This document shows positions 1 to 9,928 of a stretch of DNA of 64,000 bases, piece by piece. The DNA is taken from positions 66,438,983-66,502,982 of the forward strand of contig OX377201.1 in assembly GCA_947396885.1 (NCBI GenBank), in the 5' to 3' direction. Each line of letters starts with the position of its first letter. The stretch's first letter is position 1. The translations under genes and the position numbers were made by a program. The stretch is from Heligmosomoides polygyrus polygyrus (taxonomy: Eukaryota; Nematoda; Chromadorea; Rhabditida; Heligmosomidae). The notes below the pieces were generated by a model, which was given only the letters and a program-made list of their open reading frames with translations, ran no database searches and had not been told where the DNA came from.

Positions 1-1868
1 ATAATGTTCGGCAGAATATCTCCATAAGCATATGTGGTACATTTTCGACACCAGGAATTTCATAAAAAAGCAGGGTCTTTAACTATGGGGAAGTCGTAAC
101 CGACGAATTTCGCATGGATGAACTGGTGAAGTCAACACGCGATACTGTTGGAGTGGAACAAGAAATATTCCCCCCAGATGCGTATTTACATCATACTTTT
201 ACTTGTGAAAGGAGAGGAGGAAAATCACGACAATTAATCAGCAGTGAAGCAGAAGAACACGCTAGAACGCGAAATTCGCTCTGATTTCGCTCAGCTGCTG
301 ATAGCTGATTGACTCGGTCAATCGGCCGAATATAACAGTTGAAGCCACAATTGGAGCTTCCCAAGGTTTTTCCGAATATGGATTCATGGACCACACCGTG
401 ATCGATTCCTTGCAGAGTGCGTAAAAAGTGTTGACAAACCCTCTTCTTGTTTCAACCACAGTTTCTTCTTTCTGGTTTTCAGGGTTTCGTATGTTATTTT
501 TGTTATATGTATGCTGTTTGAGAAGGGCTTTAAAGAATTGTAGGAACATCAGACCTTTAGCGTTCTGTGGTAAAATTAATGTCTCGGGGTACGTATCAAT
601 AAGCCCTCATGGGTACCCACGGGGATAGTCGAGTATGTTGCACCTGTCAGTAGACCTGCGGATGGGTGTAAGGTATATGGTGAATGTCACATCATCCGTA
701 TGGTTCCCCTTCTGCCCAGCATGCCACGTGATGAATTGTTGATGAATCCTGTCATTGGTGTTTCTCCTAGTCGTTACCCACCATCAATCGCATGTTTGAC
801 TATGCGATTCTCGCACTCCATGGAAGGATAAAATGATTAGGACCATCGTTAGCTGCGCCCTCTTGGGACGCACTGCGCACTCTTCTTCTATAGGACATCC
901 TGGAGACAAGTGCATGTTTTCGCCCTAGCATTATTGCGGTGGCCTGCACCGTTCCCTAGCACATGTGGATCCAACTCGTCCAATCGGGAGAGGTGGTAAG
1001 CTACGTCGGTTTGCTTGAAATGAACGTAAAATCAGGAGGACTGAACCCGTTCGCCACCCCACCCGCGCCCTGTGAGGAAGTGCTGGTGTGTGTCGATCAT
1101 GGTTTATTCCACACTCCATAATTCTGCAGAATTTGAAAAGAATAGCACTTAAGGTACATGTCGCGGAGACGTAGCACGGGGACGCGGGAACGTGTAGGGA
1201 CACGGAAACGTGCTCTTTCTTCTACGGTAATTGCGACAGCCAATCATGTCTCCTATCTGTACGCTTGAACCTTATCAGTCTGATAGGCTGCCGCGGATGC
1301 GATAGGACCAAAGATGCGTTCTCGCACTCACGTGATGCGTCTTCGTGACATGTACCGAAATTGAAAATTAAGATTACCGGCGCTCAGAGACTTCTTTCTT
1401 TCTAAAGAAATGGGGTGGCTAAAGAATTTCCAGTTTATGGCTACTCTTAGCTAATAATTTTGAATCCAGTAGCTATAATCGTTTTTCTAATTATAGAACT
1501 GTCAAAGAAGAACGTCAGAATAAGTTGGGCGAGCTTTTGTGACCAAAAATACAGGGATTAGTTGACCATCCAACTTGTTCATTTTCTGGTGACACGCTGT
1601 GTACTCGAAAAGTCCTTTTCGTGTCTCTTTTTTGAAGCTGTGTTACTCGTTGACCAGCTCGTGGATGCTGCGTGGCGATCCGTTCCCCACAACTACTTGG
1701 TGGAGCCCTTCGAAACATGTCCTTGCTCTTGCGTCGTTTAGCCAACGTGTGGCCTCTTATCGTTTGAAGAAACATGAAAACTAACTTTCTACCTAGACCT
1801 TGACATATACGTTCGGATAAATGTCCGGTAAATTTACTTTCCCATTGGTTGCCGTAGATGCTTCTTTA
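1..1868. other. Intergenic stretch with no recognised gene
   Basis: I see no supported coding exon here. The short open frames overlap on both strands and lack convincing splice signals. The only structure I recognise is a lone transposon-end-like sequence near 413-437, listed separately. A minus-strand frame at 262-549 crosses that transposon end, which argues against it being a host exon. Confidence 0.5.
413..437 (+). repeat. Solo Tc1/mariner-like terminal repeat
   Basis: The bases CAGAGTGCGTAAAAAGTGTT closely match the ends of the element at 1869-2789, which begin CAGGGTGCGTAAAAAGTATT. No partner end and no transposase are visible nearby, so this is probably a truncated relic of the same family. 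Confidence 0.5.
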
Positions 1869-1984
1869 CAGGGTGCGTAAAAAGTATTGACGCACTAAAC
1901 GTAAACATTAAAAATAACAACACACCATAAAATTTAACAAATTTATGTAAAAATGTCAACAATGATCTAGCGAACAGAATAGCA

Positions 1985-2315
1985 TCACTTGAATTTTATA
2001 TGGGCTTCTTTGTCGCGAATGCATTGGCGAAGACGCCGAGGAAAGGCATCGACGGTGCGCCGCAAGTGGTCCACGTCGATTCCGTTCCATGCTTTGACCA
2101 GATCATCCTTCACTGACTTCATACTTTTGTGAAAAGTAGCGCAAGCCTTGTTCTCCAAAACTTCCCATATAGAGTAATTCAGCGAATTCAAATCCGGTCT
2201 ATACAGAGGTCATTCCTCTGCCGAAATGAAGTCCTTCAAGTTGGCGCGGCACCAGTCCTGAGCAATCCTCGACTCTGCGCAGGAGTATAATCCTGCTGGA
2301 AGACATACGGCTTAC
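1985..2315 (-). pseudogene. Tc1/mariner transposase C-terminal half (relic)
   Basis: Transposases of this superfamily use a DDD/DDE triad to cut and paste DNA at TA sites. The minus strand shows VFQQDYTPAQ (second acidic residue context), a one-base frame shift, then DWCRANLKDFISAEE, a stop in place of the usual Trp, PLYRPDLNSLNYSIWEVLE (third Asp context) and the C-terminal tail ending IKFK at 1985. The N-terminal DNA-binding half is absent because the sequence switches to the opposing arm. Non-functional. Confidence 0.75.
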
Positions 2316-2399
2316 TCCCGAAGTGGGATTTGAGCCAAGGAATCTGTTGCGTCTTCAGGACATCAATACAGATAGTTCTACTGATTTATCTTCACTACT

Positions 2400-2690
2400 G
2401 TATGCACGAAAACGAAAGGCGCTTGTGATGAATGCACAAACCATGGTATGGGCCGGAAGCGCCTCCCTTGCAGTGAGCCTTCCGCCAGAATTAGCACTTT
2501 GGAGGTCCTTGAAGAGTATGTAACACTTTTACAGGTTGAATGCACAAAAGCATCACTTCACTGAAGCATAGATCGAGATCGACGTGGACCACTTGGGCGC
2601 ACCGTCGATGCCTTTCCTCGGCGTCTTCCCCCCTGCGTTCGCAGCAAAGAAGTCCATATAAAATACAAGTGATGCTATTCTGTTCGCAGG
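2400..2690 (+). pseudogene. Tc1/mariner transposase fragment, opposing arm
   Basis: The plus strand carries a mid-domain piece with the MVWAG motif (near 2442-2456), then a stop at 2521. After a deletion comes the tail IDVDHLGRTVDAFPRRL, followed by KEVHIKYK (2578-2664). It is the same protein family as the minus-strand arm but a slightly different copy. The catalytic centre between the two pieces is missing. Confidence 0.65.
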
Positions 2691-2906
2691 ATCATTGTTG
2701 ACATTTTGTATATAAACTCGTTAAAGTTTATGATGTCTTGTTATTTCTAACGTTTACGTTTAGTGCGTCAATACTTTTTACGCACCTTGTAATGAATGAG
2801 GGCAGTTTCTATACCCAAGTGCACTGCTCACACGGTCATTTATTCTGGCTGGTGGCGTTTGAAAAAATTCCAACAAGAAGTCTGTAGACTTGTTCTGATC
2901 ACTAAC

Positions 2907-3224
2907 TTGAAGCAGGCTTCGTCCAGCAAATCGCGCCAGTTGTTGTACACGCAACCATAGTGGTAGAGTTTGACGTCCACCAGGAGCCTCTTGTCTCCGC
3001 TCATTTCGTAGGCTGTTAGAAGCACGTTCCCACGTGAGGAGACGCTTCCGTTGTCTTCGATGTTAAGCTGAAATGTTGAGATTTCCAGAACAGCAGGCAA
3101 AGGGCGCATTTTGCTCTTGAACCGAAGCAAGAGTTTACAGTTGGAAAATTCGAAATGGACGGACTCTAGCGGGTTTCGGAGAGTGTCGCTGTTGCTCCCA
3201 CCCCCACCCGGACCCGTCTCGCGC
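2907..3224 (-). CDS. Possible host exon, VPS13/chorein-like
   Basis: A long open minus-strand frame runs from a possible acceptor (CTTTAG, boundary at 3224) to a good donor (CTTCAA followed by GTTAGT, boundary at 2907). The predicted segment includes VHFEFSNCKLLLRFKSKMRP, then ISTFQLNIEDNG, then LLVDVKLYHYGCVYNNWRDL. The alternation of beta-strand-like stretches ending in a YxxxxxxWxxLLDEA unit resembles the repeating modules of VPS13-type lipid-transfer proteins, which carry an NxxxxxWExLLEPW-like signature at membrane contacts. Here the Glu and Pro-Trp of that signature are altered. I see no partner exons, so it may be an exon of a long-intron gene or a relic. The family assignment is pattern recognition only. 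Confidence 0.35.
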
Positions 3225-3705
3225 CTAAAGCGATAGTTCGGCATATGTTATACTTCGTCGGCGACTGTGCTGAGCGGTTGCTACGCGGTGCGGTGCGATG
3301 CGACAAATTGTTGCTGGCCTTCTGGCGACGGGGGACGCCCGTCGACGGCGCTCTCTCGCATGCACTCCACCCGTTCTGCTGGGGCTCCCGCGCTGTTGGC
3401 GATGGGTTGCCGACAAGCCTCGGAAGTAAAGGACCAGGCGCAGACGCGATCGGTGCTAGTGAGCTCTGTCCAAGTGCATGGTTCGAAGAAGGGTATGCGA
3501 CTATATCTACGTATGCTTGATGGGAGTGGGAGATGTAAGGCGGGTGCGTAGCGTCACACCGCATGTGCTAGCACGGCAGGTGGCATCACACCCTGAACCT
3601 CCTGATGTTCCAAGTGAGATGATGCGAAGAGATAAGGGAGGCGCTTCAAACTAGTCCAGGACTTTGAAGCGAGGCCTTTGCCATCCGAGAGGTTCTCGAA
3701 CACTG
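3225..3705. other. GC-rich intergenic block
   Basis: About 300 bases (3245-3550) are GC-rich and rich in CGATGCGAC-type words, so both strands stay open by composition. I see no splice-bounded exon and no terminal inverted repeats. From 3706 the (TAAA)n tail of the neighbouring LINE begins. Confidence 0.4.
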
Positions 3706-3931
3706 TTTATTTATTTATTTATTTATATGCCTTTCAATTTTTTACAATATGCGGCATCTCATTAGATCGATCCATTCGCGTTCCGTTTTCGTTCTTGCTT
3801 CTTCTTGCCACTTGCACGTTCCAAAGGCTTTCTGGAATATATCTCGCCGTCTTGATTTAGGTCGTCCCACTGTTCATTTGGTAGGCGGACACCACTCCAT
3901 AATCTGACGAGACCACTTATTATCAACAGTA

Positions 3932-4600
3932 TTAGAGATCTTCCAGCAATATGTCCATTTTCTTACCATGGCAGTCAACCACATCTTTGACTTTAGTAAT
4001 TCTTCGCAGCCACAAGTTTCGCTTTCTATCTCGAAGACTCACTCCAACCACTTGATGTTCCATGCGCCTTTGTGCTGCTGCAAGTTTATGCTTGGCTGAC
4101 TTTGATAGAGTCCAGGTCTCAGCTCCATACAACATTGGTGGCAATATACGCTTATTAAACAGGCGTCTCTTCCACTTCATCTTGACCGTCCTCGATGTTA
4201 AAAAGTTTGCATATCGACAAAAATTGCTCCAGCCTGCACGAATCCTATGGTTGATTTCTTTGGAGGGATCTCGAGTGAGGGAGATATCTTGCCCCAGGCA
4301 TATGATAAACTTCACATTGTCGACGTCTTTTTCCCTGAGGGTGATAAATGTGTCAGATGTCGCCACTATCTTCGTTTTTGAGGGACTTATTTTCAAACCA
4401 GAACTAAGCGAGTTTTGATCTAGATCGTTGATCATGGTTTGCAATTCTTCCTCGGTTTTTGCAATTAGAACAACGTCGTCAGCAAAACGAAGCTTGGTGA
4501 GCCAAGCTCCGTTAACTGATATTCCATAACCATTCCAAGTAGGTTTTCGAAAAATATGTTCCAACGTAGAGGTGAATATAGTTTGGTGAGATTGTATCAC
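3932..4600 (-). pseudogene. LINE reverse transcriptase, catalytic and C-terminal part
   Basis: This is the longest open segment of the LINE (222 residues). It contains LRFADDVVLIAKTEEEL (metal-binding Asp pair), the ISPSKTKIV thumb-side motif, FIICLGQDISLTRDPSKEIN and LYGAETWTLSKSAKHKL, all typical of RTE-type ORF2. The N-terminal RT blocks lie upstream in other frames (4512-4754 and 4900-5496), so indels split the protein. The ORF ends ILLEDL, but homologous sequence continues past the stop. Confidence 0.8.
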
Positions 4601-4754
4601 TTTGGCGGACTCCTCGACAAACTCTTATTGGAACGTCCACTCCTCCGAGACGAACTGTAGACTGCGCTTTCGAGTAGATTTCTCGAAGCAGTTCAATAAG
4701 CTGGCGATTCGCTCCTTGTTCTTGAAGGGTCATCCGTAACACATTCACTTCCAC
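4512..4754 (-). pseudogene. LINE reverse transcriptase, central fragment
   Basis: An open segment of the same element with LRMTLQEQGANRQLIELLRE, a YSKAQSTVRLGG stretch and the conserved GVRQSDTISP block (normally GVRQGDTISP). The Gly-to-Ser change and the following frame break mark decay. It overlaps the downstream catalytic segment in a different frame. Confidence 0.75.
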
Positions 4755-4899
4755 TGAATCAAAGGCCTTTTCATAGTTAATGAATGCTATGAAGAGAGGA
4801 ATTTGGCATTCGGTGCATCGTTCAATCAGCTGATTTACAGCATGTAAGTGATCAACAGTGGAGTAGTTTTTTCGAAAACCCGCTTGTTCAGGAGGCTAC

Positions 4900-5496
4900 T
4901 CAGCGTCCAATACCTCCTCGAGCCGATTTAGAATAACTATCGTGAGAAGTTTGTATAAGACAAACAGTGAGAGATTGGACGATAGTTTTCAACTCAGGTG
5001 GGTCGCCTTTCTTATATAGAAGTATGGCTACGGAATCTGCCAGCTTGTCGGGCACGGATAGAGTACACAAGCAGTGGTTGAAAAAACCAGTTATTAGTGA
5101 AGCCAGACTATTTATGCTAAGCTGCAGCATCTCCGTAGAAACACGATCATGTCCAGGAGTTGTCCCTGGTTTCATGGATTTGATGGCTGCCTCTATTTCA
5201 CCTTGTAGAAACAATGGGCATTGGATATCCGTGTCGATTGGAGTATATGTGACGGCAACGGTAGATGTGTGTAGCTTTTCGTAGAAGTGTTTTACCGCAG
5301 AGGAAATCTCGCCTTTGGTTTTGCACAATAACCCCTCCTCGTCCTTCAACTGGAACAATTGCTTCCTTTCAATCGATGTTTCATGTCTAATCCTCTTGAG
5401 AGTGCGGTTTGATCGAATGGCCTTCTCAACGAGTTGACAATGGTGCTTGCGGATATAATCTTTTATCATTCGCCTCAGCAATTTACATGTTTCCAT
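4900..5496 (-). pseudogene. LINE reverse transcriptase, N-terminal fragment
   Basis: 198 residues covering the linker and RT blocks 0-2. Visible motifs are RKQLFQLKDEEG, EIEAAIKSMKPGTTPGHDRV and LADSVAILLYKKGDPPELK. The reading frame is intact until about 4970. It abuts a truncated endonuclease start at about 5490, which marks an internal deletion of the endonuclease domain. Confidence 0.75.
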
Positions 5497-5843
5497 CTTA
5501 GTTCGGTAAGCGCCAGGACGTCTACATAGGCTGTCCTCAACGATTCTTGCAGTTCCAGCCGCCGTTCTCTAGTGGCTAGCCTTCTGACGTTTAACGTCGC
5601 TACCTGTACCTCCAAATGAGCTTGGATCTCACTCGATCCTGCTGTTCCACGGCTTCCTGGATCGACGGCCTGTCCGGTGAGGTTGTTGAAGAGCGGTGAG
5701 ATAGACCGACGGCTCGGCAGGCACGACGAGGGAGAAGTAAAGAACACTGTTAGATGTGTGCAAATTACAGCTGCTGCAAGCAGTGGAGAAATGTCCGAGA
5801 CGTTCGCCCAGGACTTATTAGATACAGTGGACACCAGGCGCAA
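5475..5843 (-). pseudogene. LINE 5' region and truncated endonuclease start
   Basis: The frame carries the opening of an APE-type endonuclease (QVATLNVRRLATRERRLELQ, then VLALTELRW). In this family the first catalytic Asn and Glu lie in such NVRS and LTEIRW motifs. The domain ends right after ELRWKH, so the roughly 200 residues with the remaining catalytic positions are missing. The 5' half of the frame is probably untranslated leader. Confidence 0.6.
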
Positions 5844-5873
5844 ATGATCTAGTGGTGTAGGTGTATTTAACCA

Positions 5874-6313
5874 GGTTCCAGATTCATCAACCGCTTACCG
5901 CCTTCTAACAGTGAAAATACTGCCAATACTAAAGCCCTCCGCACACTTTTGCGGCAGCCGCGTACGCGGCTTCCACTGCCGCGTGCTAGAGTTCACGCGG
6001 CACTCCTCCCGCTCGCTCAATCACCAACGCGGCAATGCGGCAACAATGCCTTGAAGGATTACTGCCGCTGCCACCGCATCTGCCGCGTAGGCGGCACCGC
6101 GCCTGCCGCATCTACCGCGTAGGCAGCACATCAGCGGCAGGCCGCGCGAGGCTAGTTTTGCCTCGCCCGGCGACTCTGCGTCTCTGCCCCATTCTTAAAG
6201 ATAGGGCTGCCGCGTTGCCGCAAAAGTGTGCGGAGGGCTTAACGGGGTATTCATCAGCCTCAGGTTTGGCGGTGTTTTCACCGTTAGAGGGCGGTAAGCG
6301 GTTGATGATTCTG
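5874..6313. mobile_element. MITE family B copy split by a nested MITE
   Basis: The ends are inverted repeats reading CCAGATTCATCAACCGCTTA and continuing CCGCC on the left, with the complement on the right (GGCGGTAAGCGGTTGATGAT). Intact relatives lie at 7770-7909 and 37935-38072. The core is interrupted by another MITE at 5932-6240, so the B copy must be older than its insert. Confidence 0.8.
5932..6240. mobile_element. MITE family C, GC-rich, nested in family B
   Basis: Terminal inverted repeats AAGCCCTCCGCACACTTTTG (left) and CAAAAGTGTGCGGAGGGCTT (right) bound about 309 bases packed with TGCCGC/GCGGCA words that can form many hairpins. There is no coding capacity. A related element with GGCCC-type ends lies at 63819-63964 and a solo end at 38414-38440. 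Confidence 0.8.
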
Positions 6314-7485
6314 ACTTCAGATGCTGAAGCGCGCGGTTCGCGAATGACTGCAGATTTGCGCATTTCTTGCTTTGCACTGACCCTGTTATGTTTGTCTTCA
6401 GTTTCAGGACCAACATAGATCTTCCCTGCAATGATGCAACAGACCCTTTTCACTGATAGGAAACAATATTCATTGTTGTTTATTTGCTTTCCTGGGATTC
6501 GTATGTTCCATTTAGACATTTTTAATACTGGGTGGAAAATTTGAGAAAGTGTGTGGAGCAAAAGTGTACTTGTGGGTACACTGTAGGCACATCACTTCTT
6601 TTGATCTATTTTCACAACAACTGACGATCCTAAGGATGTCGAATTTCCGTCAATGGAGGGAGACGTGATGCCCCGTTCTCGTCATTATGAAAACTGCAGT
6701 CTCGGTTTATTGCTTCGACGATGTGACCTCCTCTTCTGATTCTACATTGCAGTTTGATTCCACACGGTAGAGTAGCGTCGCGGCAGGATTCTCGGCTCAT
6801 CTTGCGGCACATAAGACCTTTCGTTTGCCGAGACTCCACCATCGTATTTAGCAGGGGTGGACGTTAAGATCTTTAAACAAATGTAAACGATTTTTAAGAA
6901 ATTCATTAAAAAGTGCAGATAACTGTGTATTATCATTTCAACCGTTTTTTCAAGCATTTTTAAATACTTTTCACAATAAACTGGATACTTCAAGGAAACG
7001 GCCCATTTTTGAAATCAAACTGAGCACCTTCCAAATGAAAACGACCGTTTTCAAAATTGAACTACATCCTCTTCAGAATTTTCGCTTTGAGTGTTTAGCT
7101 ATGTATAACTTTCCTTGAAAATTTATAGCGTGCTAGGTCCTAAGAATTGAAGGAAGAGAAAATAAGCGTAGTGCTTGAATTTTCATAAAATTTGTTGTTC
7201 CTTTAGCAACATGAATAAGCTTGAACGTATTTCAAACTACAGAACCCACCAATTTCTCATTGTTTCTTAAGAAGAGACCGCGCTAGGTGCTCGTCTAGAA
7301 CGGTGCGACTTTCGTTTTATTGATTGCGAGAATTCAAAATTCTGTTAGCACGGAGCTGCGCGCTAGTCATTCAGCGGTAAACCAGAATTTCTTTCAGAAA
7401 ACAGACATGTCTTCACTTCGCAGCTTCAAGTGAGCAGAATGTACATTTTCGTCATCACGCACAAACCGCGGACGAGTGCTTGGCG
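6314..7485. other. AT-rich intergenic stretch
   Basis: From about 6840 the sequence is AT-rich with frequent A/T runs. Short open frames on both strands lack splice support. I see no transposon ends until the composite repeat that begins near 7486. Confidence 0.4.
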
Positions 7486-7909
7486 CGATCCCTCCTTGTA
7501 ACATGCTAAAATTGTTGCTTTCCTGCACTTTGAAGTAAGCTTAAAACCGCTCTTTTTTGAGCAGGTCAGTTGTACATTTTCAACGAAGGTCACAGTAAAT
7601 TTTTACATCGACGATTTGTTTTAACCTTCTTACCAGCGGGCGCGTGTAGCGAGGTCGGAGGAGGTGCCGGCTGTCGCGTGCACCCGATATCCGCTTCCTC
7701 GTTCGGATTTCTCGCCCAGAGCAAGCAAACCCTCCTCAGAGGTTTCTGAATTGGCACCCGTTTCGATCTGGGGCCAGATTCATTAACCGCTTACCGCCCT
7801 CTGACGGTGAAAATACCGCCAAACCTGATGCTGATGAGTATCATATATCAAGGGGTTTGACGGTATCTTCACCGCTAGGTGGCGCTAAGCGGTTGATGAA
7901 TCTGGCCCC
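7486..7909 (+). repeat. Composite repeat: unknown arm, SINE 5' part, MITE B
   Basis: The same three-part block occurs in opposite orientation at 37935-38345. Here 7486-7640 is an unnamed arm, 7640-7769 resembles the tRNA-like head of the family-1 SINE, and 7770-7909 is a complete MITE B. The SINE part has the A-box-like TAGCGAGGTCGGAGG and the B-box-like GTTCGGATTTC. Confidence 0.7.
7770..7909. mobile_element. MITE family B, complete 140-bp copy
   Basis: The ends read GGGGCCAGATTCATTAACCG and CGGTTGATGAATCTGGCCCC in inverted orientation, with inner arms CCGCCCTCTGACGGTGAAAA mirrored on the other side. The whole unit can fold into a hairpin. It has no coding potential and is mobilised, if at all, by an enzyme encoded elsewhere. 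Confidence 0.85.
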
Positions 7910-8828
7910 TGGAGTGTATTCAGATTCACGTGGAAAATGTATGTTTCAGCTGCTTCGGCTTTGGCTCCAGCCCTCTCCTAAATCTTCTCCAGACGCGCAG
8001 TGGCTGCCTGGTAGGGGTCGGTGTGATAGTTTGAGATGCGCCAAGCATGTTACTCCAACGTGACCTTCTAAGGGATATTTGGTCATGGTCACATGTTAAC
8101 TTCCGCATGCAGGAAGCGGACATTCAGTGTTTATCATTTTTGGTGAAGCCCCTACTAATTAAAGGGTCACGTAGTAAAGAAAAGCCTTTGAAAACGGTCC
8201 CTGTTGCCTGCGAAACTGACGCCTCTTGGCTGCACCATAAGGAGACACATCTGCTCCAGCCAAATCGGGAAGGTTGCTGCATCACAGCAAAAAATTCGAG
8301 AGGCCAGAACAGAACTCGTTCCGAAAGCAAGAAACAAAATCTATTAACTAAAGTCTAGAGAAGCACAACGAAAATGTTTTCAACCTGGGAAATGAAGCAT
8401 TTTCATTGTGCGCTTTGTCTATTCAACTATGGGGGCAAAATGGAAGATAAAGCATTTTCCAAACGACATACCAAACCAGCCTACAACAAGACTTTGTCTT
8501 TCAATATCCGTAGATGGTAAAGCCCACGCTATTTCTGTTCATCCTCCCCACAAGGGTAGGTCGTTAGCAGCACGGCGCTCACAAACCTATGGATTTTCAG
8601 AGGACGGCAGCGGTTCGAAACAATACGCTAGTGATCAGCTAGCTATGGATTCAAATAGGAAATAACTAACCAACTCGCGGCCGTCCAAGTCGAGTACGAA
8701 GTAGCTCTCCGTGGTATGAAGGATAAAATCATGAAGAGCGGCGTTCTCCCAATGGACGACGTTTTGGGATGCGCCACGCGTTCTTCGGCACTACCCTACA
8801 TGGCTGGGTGGGTGTAGAGAATTTCAAT
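7910..8828. other. Intergenic stretch with no recognised gene
   Basis: A 103-codon plus-strand frame at 8047-8358 and smaller frames are present, but none has recognisable motifs or a matching splice context. I call nothing here. Confidence 0.4.
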
Positions 8829-9279
8829 GGTCCGCATAGCATGTGATAGAGCGCATCCTAGGTGGACTCAAAATGCAAAATGAGATCCGGAAAACATCAG
8901 ATGCAGAGGAAAAACACTCACCTGTAAGCGTCTGCAGGAAACCTTGGCTTGAACTTGAAGGGCTCACGCAACCTATCGGACGCGGTTCGTGCCACGTGGG
9001 GCCGCGCAACGACGCGCCAAGTGAGCGATTTTGGGCCATCTCGTCCATTTTCGGGCCAAAACAAAACAAGACTCACTTCGCGGGTCGTGGCGTGGCTCCC
9101 CTTGGCAGGACCCACGTTCGATAGGGTAGGTGAGCCCTTTAGATTCATGGTTATGTCTCCTGCCAACGTCTGTTGGTGAGTGCTTTTCCTTTTATTTTAT
9201 TTTGTATTTGATGTTTTCCTGGTATCATTTTGCATTTTAAGTTCACATAGGGTACGCTCTATCACATACCAAGTGGACC
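8829..9279. mobile_element. 451-bp foldback element with about 220-bp arms
   Basis: The sequence starts GGTCCGCATAGCATGTGATA and ends TATCACATACCAAGTGGACC. The inverted match continues through GGAAAACATCA, CACTCACC and AAGGGCTCAC to a central turn around 9040 (GGGCCATCTCGTCCATTTTC, then GGGCC). The arms have diverged by substitutions and small indels. Open frames on the two strands are mirror shadows of the palindrome, not genes. Confidence 0.85.
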
Positions 9280-9348
9280 TATCGAGATCATCGCACCCAC
9301 TCAACCAGGGTAGCGCCCATTCTTCTTCTACCGTAGAGGCGACTTATG

Positions 9349-9590
9349 GCCTATGACTTGCGGTGGCCAGCCGATAGACCGAGTATGCAATGACTTGCGG
9401 CGGCCAGCCGAGTCAGGGCTTTATCCTTCCCAGACAAGTTTGGCACCAATTCACCGAACTCGGAGGAATGGGGTGCTCCGCTGGCCTGGACGGGGGATTC
9501 CGAATCAAGAACCTGGCATCAAGTGCGCGCGTCCGCCGGCACCTCCTCCGACTGCGCTACACGGGCCACCTTTCCCTGGTGCTCGTCACT
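9349..9590 (-). repeat. tRNA-derived SINE, family 1 (diverged copy)
   Basis: On the minus strand the head shows an A-box-like TAGCGCAGTCGGAGG and a B-box-like stretch opposite 9508-9520. The body matches the copies at 30421-30715 and 56397-56699, for example ACTTGCGGTGGCCAGCCGAT and TCCTTCCCAGACAAG on the plus strand. A short internal duplication of the ATGACTTGCGG segment is present at 9352-9403. Confidence 0.65.
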
Positions 9591-9928
9591 ACATTGGCTA
9601 AGCTGGCACACGGCACCGATGACTTGGAGTTTGCCGGTAAAGATGCGTGGAGGACATGGTGTACATCAGCGCCGCACTTCTGACGACATGGCGTTTGCGT
9701 GCCACGGCGTGCGCAAAACGTGGAGCCAGTGTACCAGAGGATTCGCCAGACTGCACCTGGTGTCTAAGCGCATCCGCCCCCCCCCCTCATCAGTATTGCG
9801 AGGAGAAGCAATCTGCCCACTTTCAGCTTAGAAGTCCGCCGCCTGCACCACTATCCCATTCGTGCCGAATTTCGATCGCATCTCCCTGGTCCTACCCGGG
9901 TCTTACTTAGATCTAACCAGATTCTCCT
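9591..9928. other. Intergenic stretch with no recognised gene
   Basis: Overlapping open frames exist because the sequence is C-rich around 9779-9900. No splice-bounded exon or transposon ends are visible. Confidence 0.35.

Larger units (their letters stand above)
1869..2789. mobile_element. Tc1/mariner-like element, head-to-head chimera of two half copies
   Basis: Both ends carry the inverted repeat CARGGTGCGTAAAAAGTATT, followed by GACGCAC and flanked by TA (1867-1868 and 2790-2791), the target duplication expected for this superfamily. The minus-strand arm (about 2315 down to 1985) encodes the C-terminal half of a transposase. It has a QQDYTPAQ-type motif, a degraded PxYxPDLN stretch and the tail IDVDHLRRTVDAFPRRL. 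The plus-strand arm (about 2400-2690) carries a MVWAG motif and a second copy of the same C-terminal tail (IDVDHLGRTVDAFPRRL). Each half has stops or frame breaks, so neither makes an enzyme. Two 3' halves facing outward suggest a foldback derivative formed by abortive transposition or recombination; that origin is inference. Confidence 0.82.
3706..5843 (-). mobile_element. RTE-like non-LTR retrotransposon, endonuclease mostly deleted
   Basis: Reading the minus strand from 5843 there is an endonuclease N-terminus (VATLNVRRLATRERRLELQE, then VLALTELRWKH). It breaks at about 5490 and runs straight into the linker before the reverse transcriptase (MIKDYIRKHHCQLVEKAIRS). RT blocks follow: GTTPGHDRVSTEML, GVRQSDTISP and the catalytic FADD box (about 4480-4495), then LPPMLYGAETWTLSK and the C-terminal VGRPKSRRRDIFQKAF trace down to about 3740. 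A (TAAA)n run at 3706-3726 looks like the 3' tail. Several frame breaks separate the blocks. Most of the endonuclease is missing, so this copy cannot retrotranspose by itself. Confidence 0.85.

Noticed and set aside
4062..4418. 118-codon plus-strand ORF
   Set aside because: Antisense shadow of the LINE reverse transcriptase.
8843..9166. Two 80-93-codon ORFs, one on each strand
   Set aside because: They are mirror images produced by the foldback element at 8829-9279.
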